Shown in pieces: positions 17,186 to 25,352 of a stretch of 64,000 bases of DNA (the stretch's first letter is position 1; each line of letters opens with the position of its first letter). Origin of the DNA: Labrenzia sp. VG12. GTDB taxonomy: Bacteria > Pseudomonadota > Alphaproteobacteria > Rhizobiales > Stappiaceae. The DNA is taken from positions 2,666,001-2,730,000 of the forward strand of contig NZ_CP022529.1 of the NCBI RefSeq assembly GCF_002237595.1, given 5' to 3'. A program made the translations under genes and the position numbers. The notes under the pieces were generated by a model. That model had not been told where the DNA came from and ran no database searches. It saw only the letters and a list, made by a program, of their open reading frames with translations.

Positions 17186-17527
17186 ATGGCCGTCCGTCCT
17201 CCGCAACTCACCAAACCCGCCGACAAGGATCCGCTGGCCGCTGCGCTCGAGCAGGAAATATTCAACGAAAAGGCCGCAACCCTCTCCAGGCTGAACAAGA
17301 AACTGGAACAGGCGCTGCAACGCCTGGAGGTGTCCGGCTCTGCGCAGGAAACAACAGAAGAAGACCTGTTGCCCCTGCTGGCCGAAGCCGGAGAAGCACT
17401 TTGGCACGTGACCATCCAGCGCGAGTTGTGCGGCCTGCGCGAGCACAAGGCCTTTTATGATTTTCTGGGTGTGCCGAAGGCCGTTCGCCTGCGGATGGGC
17501 CCAGCGAAAAGCTTCACTTCCTCCTGA
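17186..17527 (+). CDS. small conserved protein, DUF6665-like
   Basis: A 113-residue soluble protein. Residues 15-50 form an amphipathic helix (ALEQEIFNEKAATLSRLNKKL), followed by an acidic stretch, ALWHVTIQRELCGLREH, and a C-terminal FYDFLGVPKAVRLRMG. The pattern is that of a small alphaproteobacterial family that I tentatively place as DUF6665; function unknown. The start at MAVRPPQL is 34 bp after the MFS stop and has a poor ribosome binding site. A longer TTG start would overlap the MFS gene. Co-directional with the MFS gene and possibly the last gene of that operon. Confidence 0.7.
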   Translation: MAVRPPQLTKPADKDPLAAALEQEIFNEKAATLSRLNKKLEQALQRLEVSGSAQETTEEDLLPLLAEAGEALWHVTIQRELCGLREHKAFYDFLGVPKAVRLRMGPAKSFTSS

Positions 17528-17759
17528 TTTTCACCAATTGCTGAGGGCTGTGACAGGCATCACTTCTTTGTTGATGGCGCCGTCCTAGGAAAAGGAACCA
17601 GTTGCATCTTTGGTGCACGAATGGTTTTTTCTGGGGGCTTTTTGAAAGATGCGTTATTTACAGTCGCAAATGACGAGCTATGTGCAATGGATGTGGCTCG
17701 CGGGCGCGCAGACATGTGTCCAGCGCCATTTAAAGAACAAGGCCAGGCGCAAGACGGTC

Positions 17760-18764
17760 ATGATGTGCAGGAAAACCCATCGGTTTAAACATACCGCCCG
17801 ATTGCTGGCGGCCGGTCTGGCATTTGCGGTGGTCTCGAGCCCCGTAACATTCCCGCTGGCGACCGCGACACAGGCTGAAGCGCAATCCGTCCGAACGGTT
17901 CCCGAAGGCAACCGCTACCGGTCACAGCCCAAGATACCCTTTGCCTCTTCCAGGCGCACATCCGCTTCCAAATCGTCTTATGACGCCAAGTTCGACAAGG
18001 TGCTCGCGGTCCTGAAACGAGATCGCCGTCTGATGGGATCGATCAAGCGGGTGGCATCGAAATACGGCATCGACCCGATCCACATCGTCGGCGCGATCGT
18101 GGGCGAACACACCTACAATTACGACACGCTGGACAGCGCCCAATCCTATTATGTGAAGGCTTTGTCCTACGCCGGTATCCGCTTCGATTTTGAACTGAAC
18201 GGCGAACATGTCGACGCTTTCGTCGAGCGGCCGCAATTCGATCGCTGTCGCAAGGAACATATCCAAAAGAGCAGCGACCGGCGCTGGTCCTGCTATGAGA
18301 ACGTCTGGAACAGCAAATTCCGTGGCCGCCGCGTCGACGGCGTGCGTTATCCCAAGAAGAACTTCAACGAAGCCTTCTTTCAGCCGCTGTTTTCCGGGCA
18401 GAGTTTTGGCCTGGGGCAGCTGAGCCCGCTGACGGTCCTCAAAATGACGGACCGGGTTTCTCGCCAGAGCAGCTATCGCAAGCTGAAAGCTTCCGATCCC
18501 AAGGAGGTCTACAAGGCCACCATGGATCCGAACATATCGCTGCATTACATGGCGGCGATCATTCAGGATGCGATCGCCGCCTACAAATCGGTCGGCAAGG
18601 TCGACATTTCCGAAAACCCGGGCCTGACCGCGACGCTCTACAATCTCGGCGACCCCTGGAGCCGCGCCGCCAAGTTCCGGCGCAGCGGCCAGTCCTGGCC
18701 ACGGGAAAACTACTACGGCTGGCTGGTCAATGACCGGATCGACGATCTGCGGGCGCTGTTCTAG
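17760..18764 (+). CDS. exported DUF1402 family protein
   Basis: A 334-residue protein. After a basic N-terminus (CRKTHRFKH) comes a signal-type hydrophobic stretch, with cleavage near AEAQS. The mature domain has KYGIDPIHIVGAIVGEHTYN, with a Glu positioned as in lysozyme-like folds, GQSFGLGQLSP, and the family-typical NPGLTATLYNLGDP and PRENYYGWLVND. DUF1402 resembles lytic-transglycosylase-like proteins (GEH and GLGQ motifs), but activity has not been shown to my knowledge. The frame is open from 17649; I chose the later ATG because the signal peptide then lies at the N-terminus. Confidence 0.85.
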   Translation: MMCRKTHRFKHTARLLAAGLAFAVVSSPVTFPLATATQAEAQSVRTVPEGNRYRSQPKIPFASSRRTSASKSSYDAKFDKVLAVLKRDRRLMGSIKRVASKYGIDPIHIVGAIVGEHTYNYDTLDSAQSYYVKALSYAGIRFDFELNGEHVDAFVERPQFDRCRKEHIQKSSDRRWSCYENVWNSKFRGRRVDGVRYPKKNFNEAFFQPLFSGQSFGLGQLSPLTVLKMTDRVSRQSSYRKLKASDPKEVYKATMDPNISLHYMAAIIQDAIAAYKSVGKVDISENPGLTATLYNLGDPWSRAAKFRRSGQSWPRENYYGWLVNDRIDDLRALF

Positions 18765-18785
18765 CGCCCGGAACCGCCACATCAA

Positions 18786-19484
18786 TCACTGCAGGAACGG
18801 GTTGTGCTCGCGTTCGTGGCCGATCGTGGAGGCCTGACCGTGACCCGGCAGGAACGCGACATCATCGCCGAGTGGCAACAGCTTTTCCTGAATGGACTTG
18901 ATCAAAGTGGCATGGTCGCCGCCCGGAAGATCCGTTCGTCCGATTGACCCGGCAAACAGAACGTCTCCCGAAATCGCAAAACGAAGCTCCTTGTCGACGA
19001 AGACCAGATGCCCCGGCGAGTGGCCTGGACAATGCAGCACGTCGAAGTTCCGGCCGGCGATCTCGACCGTGTCGCCCTCCACCATCCAGCGATCCGGCGT
19101 CACCGGCTTGACGTCGTCGACACCAAATTGTGCAGCCTGTTCGGCCACCCGGTCGATCAGCGGCTTGTCGGCTTCATGCGGGCCTTCAACCGGAACACCA
19201 AGAGCCTTGGCGAGATCCGCAGCGCCTCCGACATGGTCGATATGCCCATGCGTCAGAACGATCTTTTCGACCGTGACACCCTGTTTCTGGATCGCGGCCT
19301 GGATCCGGTCGATGTCGCCGCCCGGATCGACGACAGCCCCGCGCAAAGTGGCCGGATCCCAGATCAGCGAGCAGTTCTGCTGAAACGCCGAGACCACGAT
19401 GACCATCACCTGGATCGGCGGCATGCCGTCTTCTCTGGTCTCCTGCGTGCCGTCATGGTCCGATGTTTTGCCTTCCTGCGGCAT
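18786..19484 (-). CDS. MBL-fold metallo-hydrolase (YcbL / glyoxalase II-like)
   Basis: A 232-residue metallo-beta-lactamase-fold hydrolase. The metal-binding motif is THGHIDHVGG, followed by His in CPGHSPGHL, Asp in ISGDVLF and a final His in PGHGQAS. The closest functional relatives are the YcbL-type hydroxyacylglutathione-hydrolase-like enzymes that cleave thioesters; substrate not proven. An excellent ribosome binding site (AAGGAGG) supports the 19484 start, which adds about 20 residues to the usual N-terminus; a second ATG at 19424 starts nearer the fold. Convergent with DUF1402, with a 21-bp gap. Confidence 0.92.
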   Translation of the reverse strand: MPQEGKTSDHDGTQETREDGMPPIQVMVIVVSAFQQNCSLIWDPATLRGAVVDPGGDIDRIQAAIQKQGVTVEKIVLTHGHIDHVGGAADLAKALGVPVEGPHEADKPLIDRVAEQAAQFGVDDVKPVTPDRWMVEGDTVEIAGRNFDVLHCPGHSPGHLVFVDKELRFAISGDVLFAGSIGRTDLPGGDHATLIKSIQEKLLPLGDDVAFLPGHGQASTIGHEREHNPFLQ

Positions 19485-19659
19485 GATTGCCTCCTTATCG
19501 CCGCACCTCGATCAGTGCTGACCCCTTGTAACAAATACGGGACAACGCTGTCCGGTGCCGTGTTTCTGTGCACTATCGGCTTCACCTTGCCGCGCGCATT
19601 TCGTACAAGATGAATGGGCCTGTGAGAAGATGTCCTAATAAATCGGGTAACCGGACCTA

Positions 19660-20757
19660 ATGACGCCAAGATTGTTGACATTGCTGATCTCCGCGACAAC
19701 GGCGCTTCTGGCAGCCTCAGCTTCGCTGGCGCAACCCGGCCGCACGGTGCCCAGCTTTGAAAGCTGGACGGTGGATTGCGGCAACACAGGCGTCTGCTTT
19801 GCCTCTTCCTACACCCGCAGCCAGTCGGTCTGGGTCGATCTGCGCATTGTCCGGGACTGGCAGGCGGAAGCACAGCCGCTGGTCCGGCTGACCACCAACA
19901 GCGAACTCCCGAAGGAGGGCACGCTTCAGTTTGCAGTGGACGGCACGGCGATTGAATCCCTTCCGATCGAACAGCTCCGGGAGATGCAGCCCGCCGTCAA
20001 GCCTCCCGCAGGTTTTCGCCCGCTTGGTGGCGAAGGTTTCTGGTACCCGACCGGGCCGGCAACGCTGACCCTTCTGGAAGCCATGCGGTCCGGCAAGGAA
20101 CTGACGATCATTCTGCCGGCTGTCAACGGCTCGGATCCGGTCACCGTTCCCGTGCCCCTGCATGGCCTGAAATCCAGCCTGCTGTGGCTCGACAACCGCC
20201 AGGACAGGACCGGAACCGTTTCGGCGATCGTCGCGCCAGGCACCGACCCCGCCAAGGACGCGCCGCATGCGGTCTCGCTGATGAGCGCCGACCAGCTGCC
20301 GCCGGAAGTCGCGGCAGTCTGGTCCGCCAACCGGCTGTGTTCGGAAATCGACCCGACCATCTTTGCCGGATTGAACGCTGTCCGGGTGCCTTTTGCCGAC
20401 GGGGCATCGCTCTACATCATCCCCTGTGGCGCGCCAACCGCCTATAACAGTCCCTATGTCGCAGTACTTTCCGGCAAGGATGGCGCTGCCCGTCAGGTCC
20501 ATGTTGCCCGCATGTCGGAAAAAGGCCCGATTGCAACAGATCTGATCTACAACGCCAAATGGATTCCCGCTGATCAGCAGCTGGTCAGCTACTTCAAGGG
20601 CTCCGGTGTCGGCGAATGCGGCCTCTGGAACCGGTGGGTCTGGAACGGCACCGGACTGGTCCTGCTGGAGGAAGCCGCCAGAACGACCTGCGACGGAACC
20701 GAGCCGGACTTGTCCAATTGGTCAAGCAGCTGGCCCCTCAAAAAAGCCTCCAATTAG
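19660..20757 (+). CDS. exported DUF1176 family protein (second copy)
   Basis: A 365-residue protein with a signal peptide ending about SLAQ. It has FESWTVDCGNTGVCFASS at the start, GLKSSLLWLDNRQDRTGTVSAIV in the middle, and a C-terminal half with Cys pairs (NRLCSEID, IIPCGAP, GECGLWN, TTCDGTE) and many Trp. This matches DUF1176. Compared with the copy at 6961-8193 it lacks the low-complexity linker and is not closely similar, so it is an old paralogue. Probably periplasmic; function unknown. Monocistronic, divergent from the MBL-fold gene. Confidence 0.85.
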   Translation: MTPRLLTLLISATTALLAASASLAQPGRTVPSFESWTVDCGNTGVCFASSYTRSQSVWVDLRIVRDWQAEAQPLVRLTTNSELPKEGTLQFAVDGTAIESLPIEQLREMQPAVKPPAGFRPLGGEGFWYPTGPATLTLLEAMRSGKELTIILPAVNGSDPVTVPVPLHGLKSSLLWLDNRQDRTGTVSAIVAPGTDPAKDAPHAVSLMSADQLPPEVAAVWSANRLCSEIDPTIFAGLNAVRVPFADGASLYIIPCGAPTAYNSPYVAVLSGKDGAARQVHVARMSEKGPIATDLIYNAKWIPADQQLVSYFKGSGVGECGLWNRWVWNGTGLVLLEEAARTTCDGTEPDLSNWSSSWPLKKASN

Positions 20758-20777
20758 AGCTTTGCCCAAGGATTTTC

Positions 20778-20807
20778 TTGCGATTTCGCATTTCCCGACC
20801 TTATGAT
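20778..20807 (+). promoter_or_regulatory. candidate sigma-70 promoter of the cold-shock-domain gene
   Basis: TTGCGA (20778-20783), 18-bp spacer, TATGAT (20802-20807). A start near 20814 would give a 5' leader of about 158 nt, as expected for a cold-shock mRNA. A small hairpin GTGCC-GGATT-GGCAC (20936-20950) lies just ahead of the ribosome binding site. Confidence 0.5.
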
Positions 20808-20971
20808 GCTAACGCAGCGGCTGGAGTGGGATGTGGCGAGTTTGTTTCAACCCGCTCTTCAAGTGTTGATAGGACGTACAGGGTGCGTCTGAGTGAAGTG
20901 ACTCGACTGTGAAGGCGGGTGAGGTTGGTCGATATGTGCCGGATTGGCACGGAGATTAAGGTGATTTGGTA

Positions 20972-21757
20972 ATGCACGATGGCGATTCGGACCGGAGGTC
21001 GCGTGGTCGGCGCGGCGGCAAGCGCGAGTTTGGCGGTCCGCAAGACTTCGGCAGTGATTTTGGCGGCAACAATTTCGGTGGTGATTATGGCGGTGGCCGT
21101 GACGGGGGCTACCGAGGCGGACGCAGCAATGATTTTGGTGGCGGCTACGGCCGCGACGACAGAGACGGCGGCGGCCGTGGCGGTTATGGCGGCGGTCGTG
21201 ATGGCGGCGGCGGTCGTGGCGGTTATGGCGGCGACCGTGACGGCGGCGGCGGATATGGCGGCGGCCGTGGCGGGTATGGTGGCGACCGAGATGGTGGCGG
21301 TGGTTACGGCGGTGGCGGCCGCGGTGGTTACGGCCAGCGTGACGGTGGCGGCGGTGGCGGCTATGGCCAGCGCGAAGGCGGCGGCGGCTACGGTGGCGGC
21401 GGTCGTGGTGGCTACGGCCAGCGTGATGGCGGCGGTGGCGGCGGTTATGGCCAGCAGCGCCCGCGTCGGGACGGCCCACCCATGGAGCGCGGCCCGCGTC
21501 AATCCGGCACCGTAAAGTTCTTCAAATCCGACAAGGGCTTTGGCTTCATCACCCCTGATGAGGGCGATGCGGACGTGTTCGTGCACATCTCTGCGGTCGA
21601 GCGTTCCGGTCTGTCTTCCCTGGACAGCGGCATGCGGATTTCCTTTGAAACGGAGCCGGACCGTCGCGGCAAAGGACCGAAAGCTGTCAACCTTCAGGTC
21701 CTCGAAGAAGACGGCAGCGAACCGGCTGGCGAAGGCGAGGCTCCTTCCGAGGAGTGA
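20972..21757 (+). CDS. cold-shock-domain protein with long glycine-rich N-terminus
   Basis: A 261-residue protein. Residues 1-170 are a low-complexity RGG/GYGG-type region made of imperfect repeats such as GGGGYGGGGRGGYGQRD. Residues 178-243 form a cold-shock domain with both RNA-binding motifs, KGFGFI and VFVHI, and the tail is acidic. Bacterial CspA proteins are usually only about 70 residues. Here the order is reversed compared with plant glycine-rich CSD proteins, where the Gly-rich part follows. Expected role: single-stranded nucleic-acid binding, RNA chaperone, perhaps condensate-forming (inference). AAGGTGA precedes the ATG. Terminator at 21805. Confidence 0.9.
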   Translation: MHDGDSDRRSRGRRGGKREFGGPQDFGSDFGGNNFGGDYGGGRDGGYRGGRSNDFGGGYGRDDRDGGGRGGYGGGRDGGGGRGGYGGDRDGGGGYGGGRGGYGGDRDGGGGYGGGGRGGYGQRDGGGGGGYGQREGGGGYGGGGRGGYGQRDGGGGGGYGQQRPRRDGPPMERGPRQSGTVKFFKSDKGFGFITPDEGDADVFVHISAVERSGLSSLDSGMRISFETEPDRRGKGPKAVNLQVLEEDGSEPAGEGEAPSEE

Positions 21758-21804
21758 TGCGCCGAGCGCCTTGACGCTTGGATGAATAAACCGACCCAAT
21801 CCAT

Positions 21805-21835
21805 CAGGGCGCAGCAAATGTTGCGCCCTGTTTTT
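21805..21835 (+). terminator. terminator after the cold-shock-domain gene
   Basis: Stem CAGGGCGCA / TTGCGCCCTG with a short loop, then TTTTT, 48 bp past the stop codon. Confidence 0.88.
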
Positions 21836-21917
21836 ATGCCAATCCGCCAACGCACCTCCTTTTCAAGCCCCGCCCCGCCGCCTATAAGGCAGATCCCTTC
21901 CCTTTCAGGTGGTCCTC

Positions 21918-22442
21918 ATGGCGTCAGACATCACTTCCCAGGCAACCGTTCGCCCGTTTCTACCCGGCGATCTCAGCACGCTTCTGACAATGAACAATGC
22001 GGCCGTGCCCGCGGTCAGCGAGGTGACGGCAGAAGAGCTTCTCGACCTGATCAATCAGGCGCTGATCTGTCTCGTCGCGGAAGTGGATGGTGAACCGGCG
22101 GGTTTTCTGCTGTGCCTCGGAGACGGTGCGGACTATGGCAGCCCGAATTACGCCTGGCTGAGCGCGCGCGTCACCAATTTCGCCTATACCGACCGTATCT
22201 GTGTCGGTGAAACCATGCGTGGCCGCAAGATCGGCGATGCGCTCTATGCCGCCCTGTTCAAGCATTATGCGGGCACCGGCCGCAGTTTCCTGTGCGAAGT
22301 CAACGAACGTCCGCCCAACCCCGGGTCACTGCGCTTTCATGGCCGGCTCGGCTTTGAGGAAATCGGCAAGGCAGACCATGGTGACAAGGCGGTTATCTAT
22401 CTGCAGCGTCCTGCAGAGCCGAAAGCCGGCAACGGCTCATGA
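21918..22442 (+). CDS. GNAT family N-acetyltransferase
   Basis: A 174-residue GNAT-fold protein. The N-terminal strand TVRPFLPGD, the central GFLLCLGDGADYGS, the acetyl-CoA region RICVGETMRGRKIGDALYAAL (R/Q-x-x-G-x-G/A-like) and the C-terminal FHGRLGFEEIGK are typical. The acceptor substrate is unknown. The ATG at 21918 has AGGTGG upstream. The stop overlaps the rlmJ start in ATGA, so the two genes are translationally coupled, and the acetyltransferase may work on ribosome- or translation-related targets (weak inference). Confidence 0.88.
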   Translation: MASDITSQATVRPFLPGDLSTLLTMNNAAVPAVSEVTAEELLDLINQALICLVAEVDGEPAGFLLCLGDGADYGSPNYAWLSARVTNFAYTDRICVGETMRGRKIGDALYAALFKHYAGTGRSFLCEVNERPPNPGSLRFHGRLGFEEIGKADHGDKAVIYLQRPAEPKAGNGS

Positions 22443-23287
22443 ACTACCGGCACGCCTATCATGCCGGCAATATCGGCGATGTGCTCAAACACATCGTCCT
22501 GGCGCGACTGATCGTTTATTTCCAGCGCAAGGACAAGCCGTTCCGAATCCTCGACACACATGCCGGGATCGGCCTTTATGACCTGACTGCCGTTGAAACT
22601 CAGAAGACAGGCGAATGGCAGCAGGGCATCGCCAGGGTGCTTGAGGCTGACATGCCCGCTTCGGTCGCCGAGCTCCTGGCACCATGGCTTGGCGTCGTCC
22701 GGGACCTCAATCCCGGCGACCGGCTCGAACGTTACCCCGGATCTCCGCAGGTTGCCCGCCAGCTGCTGCGCAAGACCGATCGCCTGACCCTGACCGAACT
22801 TCACCCGCAGGACTTCCAGACCCTGTCCGGGCGCTTCGCGGGAGACCACCAGGTCAAGACCATTCATCTCGATGGCTGGCTGGCCATGGGCAGTTTCCTG
22901 CCGCCGAAGGAGAAACGCGGCTTTGTCCTGATCGATCCGGCCTTTGAGGTGACCGACGAATTCACCAGAATGACAGACGCCGTCCTCAAGGCCTGGAAGA
23001 AATGGTCCGGTGGCACCTATGCCCTCTGGTATCCGCTGAAAGACGCCAGGGCGATCCGCCGCATGCATGAGGACTTCGCCGAAGCAGGCGTGAAAGACGT
23101 TCTGGCCCTTAGCTTGAGCGTTGGCAAAAGTGGACCTGATACGCGCATGCTCGGCTCCGCCATCACCCTGATCAATCCACCCTATACTCTGGCGGACGAG
23201 ATGAGACAGGTTCTTCCCTGGCTCGCCGAAACACTGCATCAGGGGCCCGGAGGCGGCTGGGACGTGACACAACTGATTGGCGAATAA
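22439..23287 (+). CDS. rlmJ: 23S rRNA (adenine(2030)-N6)-methyltransferase
   Basis: A 282-residue RlmJ (YhiR/DUF519) homologue that methylates A2030 of 23S rRNA with S-adenosylmethionine. The start MNYRHAYHAGNIGDVLKH and the SAM-binding LDTHAGIGLYDL are diagnostic, as is the length. The catalytic motif IV, DPPY/F in the family, reads IDPAF here (Ala168), an uncommon change, although Asp166 and the aromatic residue remain. Other family segments (YPGSPQVA, ELHPQDF, MLGSAITLINPPY) are intact. Translationally coupled to the upstream GNAT gene. Confidence 0.94.
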   Translation: MNYRHAYHAGNIGDVLKHIVLARLIVYFQRKDKPFRILDTHAGIGLYDLTAVETQKTGEWQQGIARVLEADMPASVAELLAPWLGVVRDLNPGDRLERYPGSPQVARQLLRKTDRLTLTELHPQDFQTLSGRFAGDHQVKTIHLDGWLAMGSFLPPKEKRGFVLIDPAFEVTDEFTRMTDAVLKAWKKWSGGTYALWYPLKDARAIRRMHEDFAEAGVKDVLALSLSVGKSGPDTRMLGSAITLINPPYTLADEMRQVLPWLAETLHQGPGGGWDVTQLIGE

Positions 23288-23383
23288 TCGGCGCAAGGGC
23301 GCTTTTTCAGGGGATCGAACCTTGACCTTCAGAGCAGCCTCCCCCATCGTCTCACACACTGTTTGCCTTCCGGAGTTCCTGCC

Positions 23384-23830
23384 GTGCGTATTGCCCGTTT
23401 TGCCTCTTTGACCTTGTCGGCCCTGCTCATCGTCGGTAGCCTCGCTGCGCCGGCCGCTGCCGACGAGAACCGGGTTTATTTCTCCTTCTCCGGCGAAAAA
23501 CGCCTCCCGGACTGCACGGCGGGTTCCGTGACCGGTGCGGTACGCAATTCGGTCGCAAGGGCCTATGCCGACTATTATGGTGGCGTCCGGATCACGAGTG
23601 TCGACGAAATCCGCGAGGTTGCCTATCGCGACCACGGTGTCAGCCCGGTGGCGCGCCGCTATTGCAGCGGCAAGGCCAGCCTGTCGGACGGATCTTTCCA
23701 GTCTGTCCACTACATGGTTGAAGAGCATGCCGGATTTGTCGGCGTGGGCTGGAATGTGGAAGCCTGTCTCAGCCCGCGTGACAAATGGCGGGTCTATGGT
23801 GCCCGTTGCAGCACGGTGCGCCCGCACTGA
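23384..23830 (+). CDS. small secreted protein of unknown function
   Basis: A 148-residue protein with a GTG start (GGAG 10-11 bases upstream) and a clear signal peptide ending PAAADE. The mature part contains four Cys (PDCTAG, RYCSGK, EACLSP, ARCSTV), likely two disulfides, and YYGGVRITSVDEIREV. No named family recognised. It lies 23 bp before the RNase T2 gene on the same strand, so the two are probably co-transcribed, and the pair may act together outside the cytoplasm. Confidence 0.75.
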   Translation: MRIARFASLTLSALLIVGSLAAPAAADENRVYFSFSGEKRLPDCTAGSVTGAVRNSVARAYADYYGGVRITSVDEIREVAYRDHGVSPVARRYCSGKASLSDGSFQSVHYMVEEHAGFVGVGWNVEACLSPRDKWRVYGARCSTVRPH

Positions 23831-23853
23831 TCGCATCTTGGAAGGATCAGCGG

Positions 23854-24510
23854 ATGATGCCGGCAGCCCGTCTCCGGGTGCTTTGTGCCCTCCTGACAAT
23901 TTTTTGCTTCCTGCAACAGGCACGCGCCGACACGGCCGGCGAGTTCGACTTCTACGTTCTCGCCCTGTCCTGGTCGCCGACCTATTGCAAACAGGAAGGC
24001 GCAAGCGCCAGCCGGCATCAATGCGATGTCGCCACCCCCTTCCGCTTCATCGTGCACGGTCTCTGGCCGCAATATGAGCGCGGCTATCCGGAGAGCTGCC
24101 CGGGCGCGCCAACGCGCATCGACCGGGATATCGCCGTTTCGATGGAGGACATCATGCCGAGCCATAACCTGGTCTTTCATGAGTGGCGCAAACACGGCAC
24201 CTGCTCCGGGCTATCGCCGGAAGCCTATTTTGACCTGACACGCGAAGCCTTTGAAAAAATTACCATTCCCGGCGCGTTCCGCACACTGACCAAGCGAGGC
24301 AAGGCTGCTCCTGCAACGGTTGAGAAGGCCTTCCGGCTCGCAAATCCCGGTCTGACGGAGGACGCCATGGCCGTCACCTGCGACCAGGGAGAGCTTGAGG
24401 AAGTCCGGATCTGCCTGTCCAGGGACCTTGAGTTCCGCGCCTGCCAGGAAGTCGACCGCAAGAGCTGCCGGGCCGGCAGTCTCTTCGTCCCGCCGCCGCG
24501 CACCCGCTGA
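23854..24510 (+). CDS. secreted ribonuclease T2
   Basis: A 218-residue RNase T2 family protein with a signal peptide (residues 1-25, ending ARADT). Both catalytic segments are present: CAS I in FRFIVHGLWPQ (first His) and CAS II in HEWRKHGTCSG (Glu, Lys, second His). LALSWSPTYC is the N-terminal family motif, and several Cys support disulfides. It cleaves single-stranded RNA endonucleolytically via 2',3'-cyclic phosphates, probably in the periplasm for nutrient scavenging. RBS GGAAGGA. Follows the small secreted protein gene. Confidence 0.95.
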   Translation: MMPAARLRVLCALLTIFCFLQQARADTAGEFDFYVLALSWSPTYCKQEGASASRHQCDVATPFRFIVHGLWPQYERGYPESCPGAPTRIDRDIAVSMEDIMPSHNLVFHEWRKHGTCSGLSPEAYFDLTREAFEKITIPGAFRTLTKRGKAAPATVEKAFRLANPGLTEDAMAVTCDQGELEEVRICLSRDLEFRACQEVDRKSCRAGSLFVPPPRTR

Positions 24511-24562
24511 TCTTCCGCCGCGATCGCGGCACCTCGACCGTTTCTTTGTTTGGAGCCGCATC

Positions 24563-25216
24563 ATGATGAAACTGCGTTCGTCCCCCCCTTCGCCGTTTGG
24601 CCGCAAGATCAAGCTCGCCATGGCGATCCTCGGACTGAAAGACCGGATCGAGATCGAAGACGCCAACACCGCGGATCCCTCCGACAGCCTGCGGAGCCAG
24701 AACCCGCTTGGGAAGATCCCGGCCCTGATCCTGGAAAACGGCGACGTTCTTTACGACAGCGCCGTCATTCTGGAATATCTCGACTTTCTGGCTGGTGGCG
24801 GCAAACTGTTTCCGGCTGGCGAAGCCCGCTTTGCGGTGTTGCGCAACCAGACCCTTGCCGACGGCATCATGGAAGCGGCCATTCTGCGGGTCTATGAAAA
24901 GCGCTTCAAGGAACCCAAATACCGGGATCCGGCCTGGGACGCCTATCAGGGTGCCAAGATGGCGCGCGGCCTTGCCTATTTCGAGGAAAATGTGCCGAGC
25001 ACGCCTTCCTCGGCAGACGACATTGATGCGGGCACGCTGACATTGGCCTGCATGCTTGGCTATCTGGATATTCGTTTCGGCAACGACAACTGGCGAGACG
25101 GGCATCCGAAACTGGCCGCCTGGCTCGAGGCTTTCGAGGCCGTTGTGCCGGCATTTGCCGCAACGAAGGTTCCCCCGGCTCCGGTGCCCGACAACGACCC
25201 TGCCCTGCTGCAGTAG
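24563..25216 (+). CDS. glutathione S-transferase family protein
   Basis: A 217-residue GST. The N-terminal thioredoxin-like domain has SPPSPFGRKIKLAM (Ser/Pro active-site region), NPLGKIPALILENG with the cis-Pro, and LYDSAVILEYLD containing the Asp-Ser glutathione-binding pair. The C-terminal helical domain ends near residue 205. The Ser-type N-terminus resembles the bacterial beta/YfcF-like classes; the substrate cannot be predicted. GGAG precedes the ATG. Stands alone between RNase T2 and LysE genes. Confidence 0.92.
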   Translation: MMKLRSSPPSPFGRKIKLAMAILGLKDRIEIEDANTADPSDSLRSQNPLGKIPALILENGDVLYDSAVILEYLDFLAGGGKLFPAGEARFAVLRNQTLADGIMEAAILRVYEKRFKEPKYRDPAWDAYQGAKMARGLAYFEENVPSTPSSADDIDAGTLTLACMLGYLDIRFGNDNWRDGHPKLAAWLEAFEAVVPAFAATKVPPAPVPDNDPALLQ

Positions 25217-25352
25217 TCTCTGGAAATCCATGGCTCTGTCTCCGCTCCCAGAAGTGGGCGGAGACAGAACCGGAGCACAGCCTTTTTCGCGCGCTGAATT
25301 CTCCAGACGATTTGGACGCAAACGCATTTAGAACATCACAGGATTTTGGATC

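Noticed and set aside
21100..21470. Tandem GGC/GGT-rich repeats that could be taken for a CRISPR-like or VNTR array
   Set aside because: They are in frame and encode the Gly-rich region of the cold-shock-domain protein; there are no spacers or cas genes.
22397..24004. 535-codon open frame on the minus strand opposite rlmJ and neighbours
   Set aside because: It overlies several well-supported plus-strand genes, has no recognisable domain and biased composition; an antisense shadow of GC-rich coding DNA.
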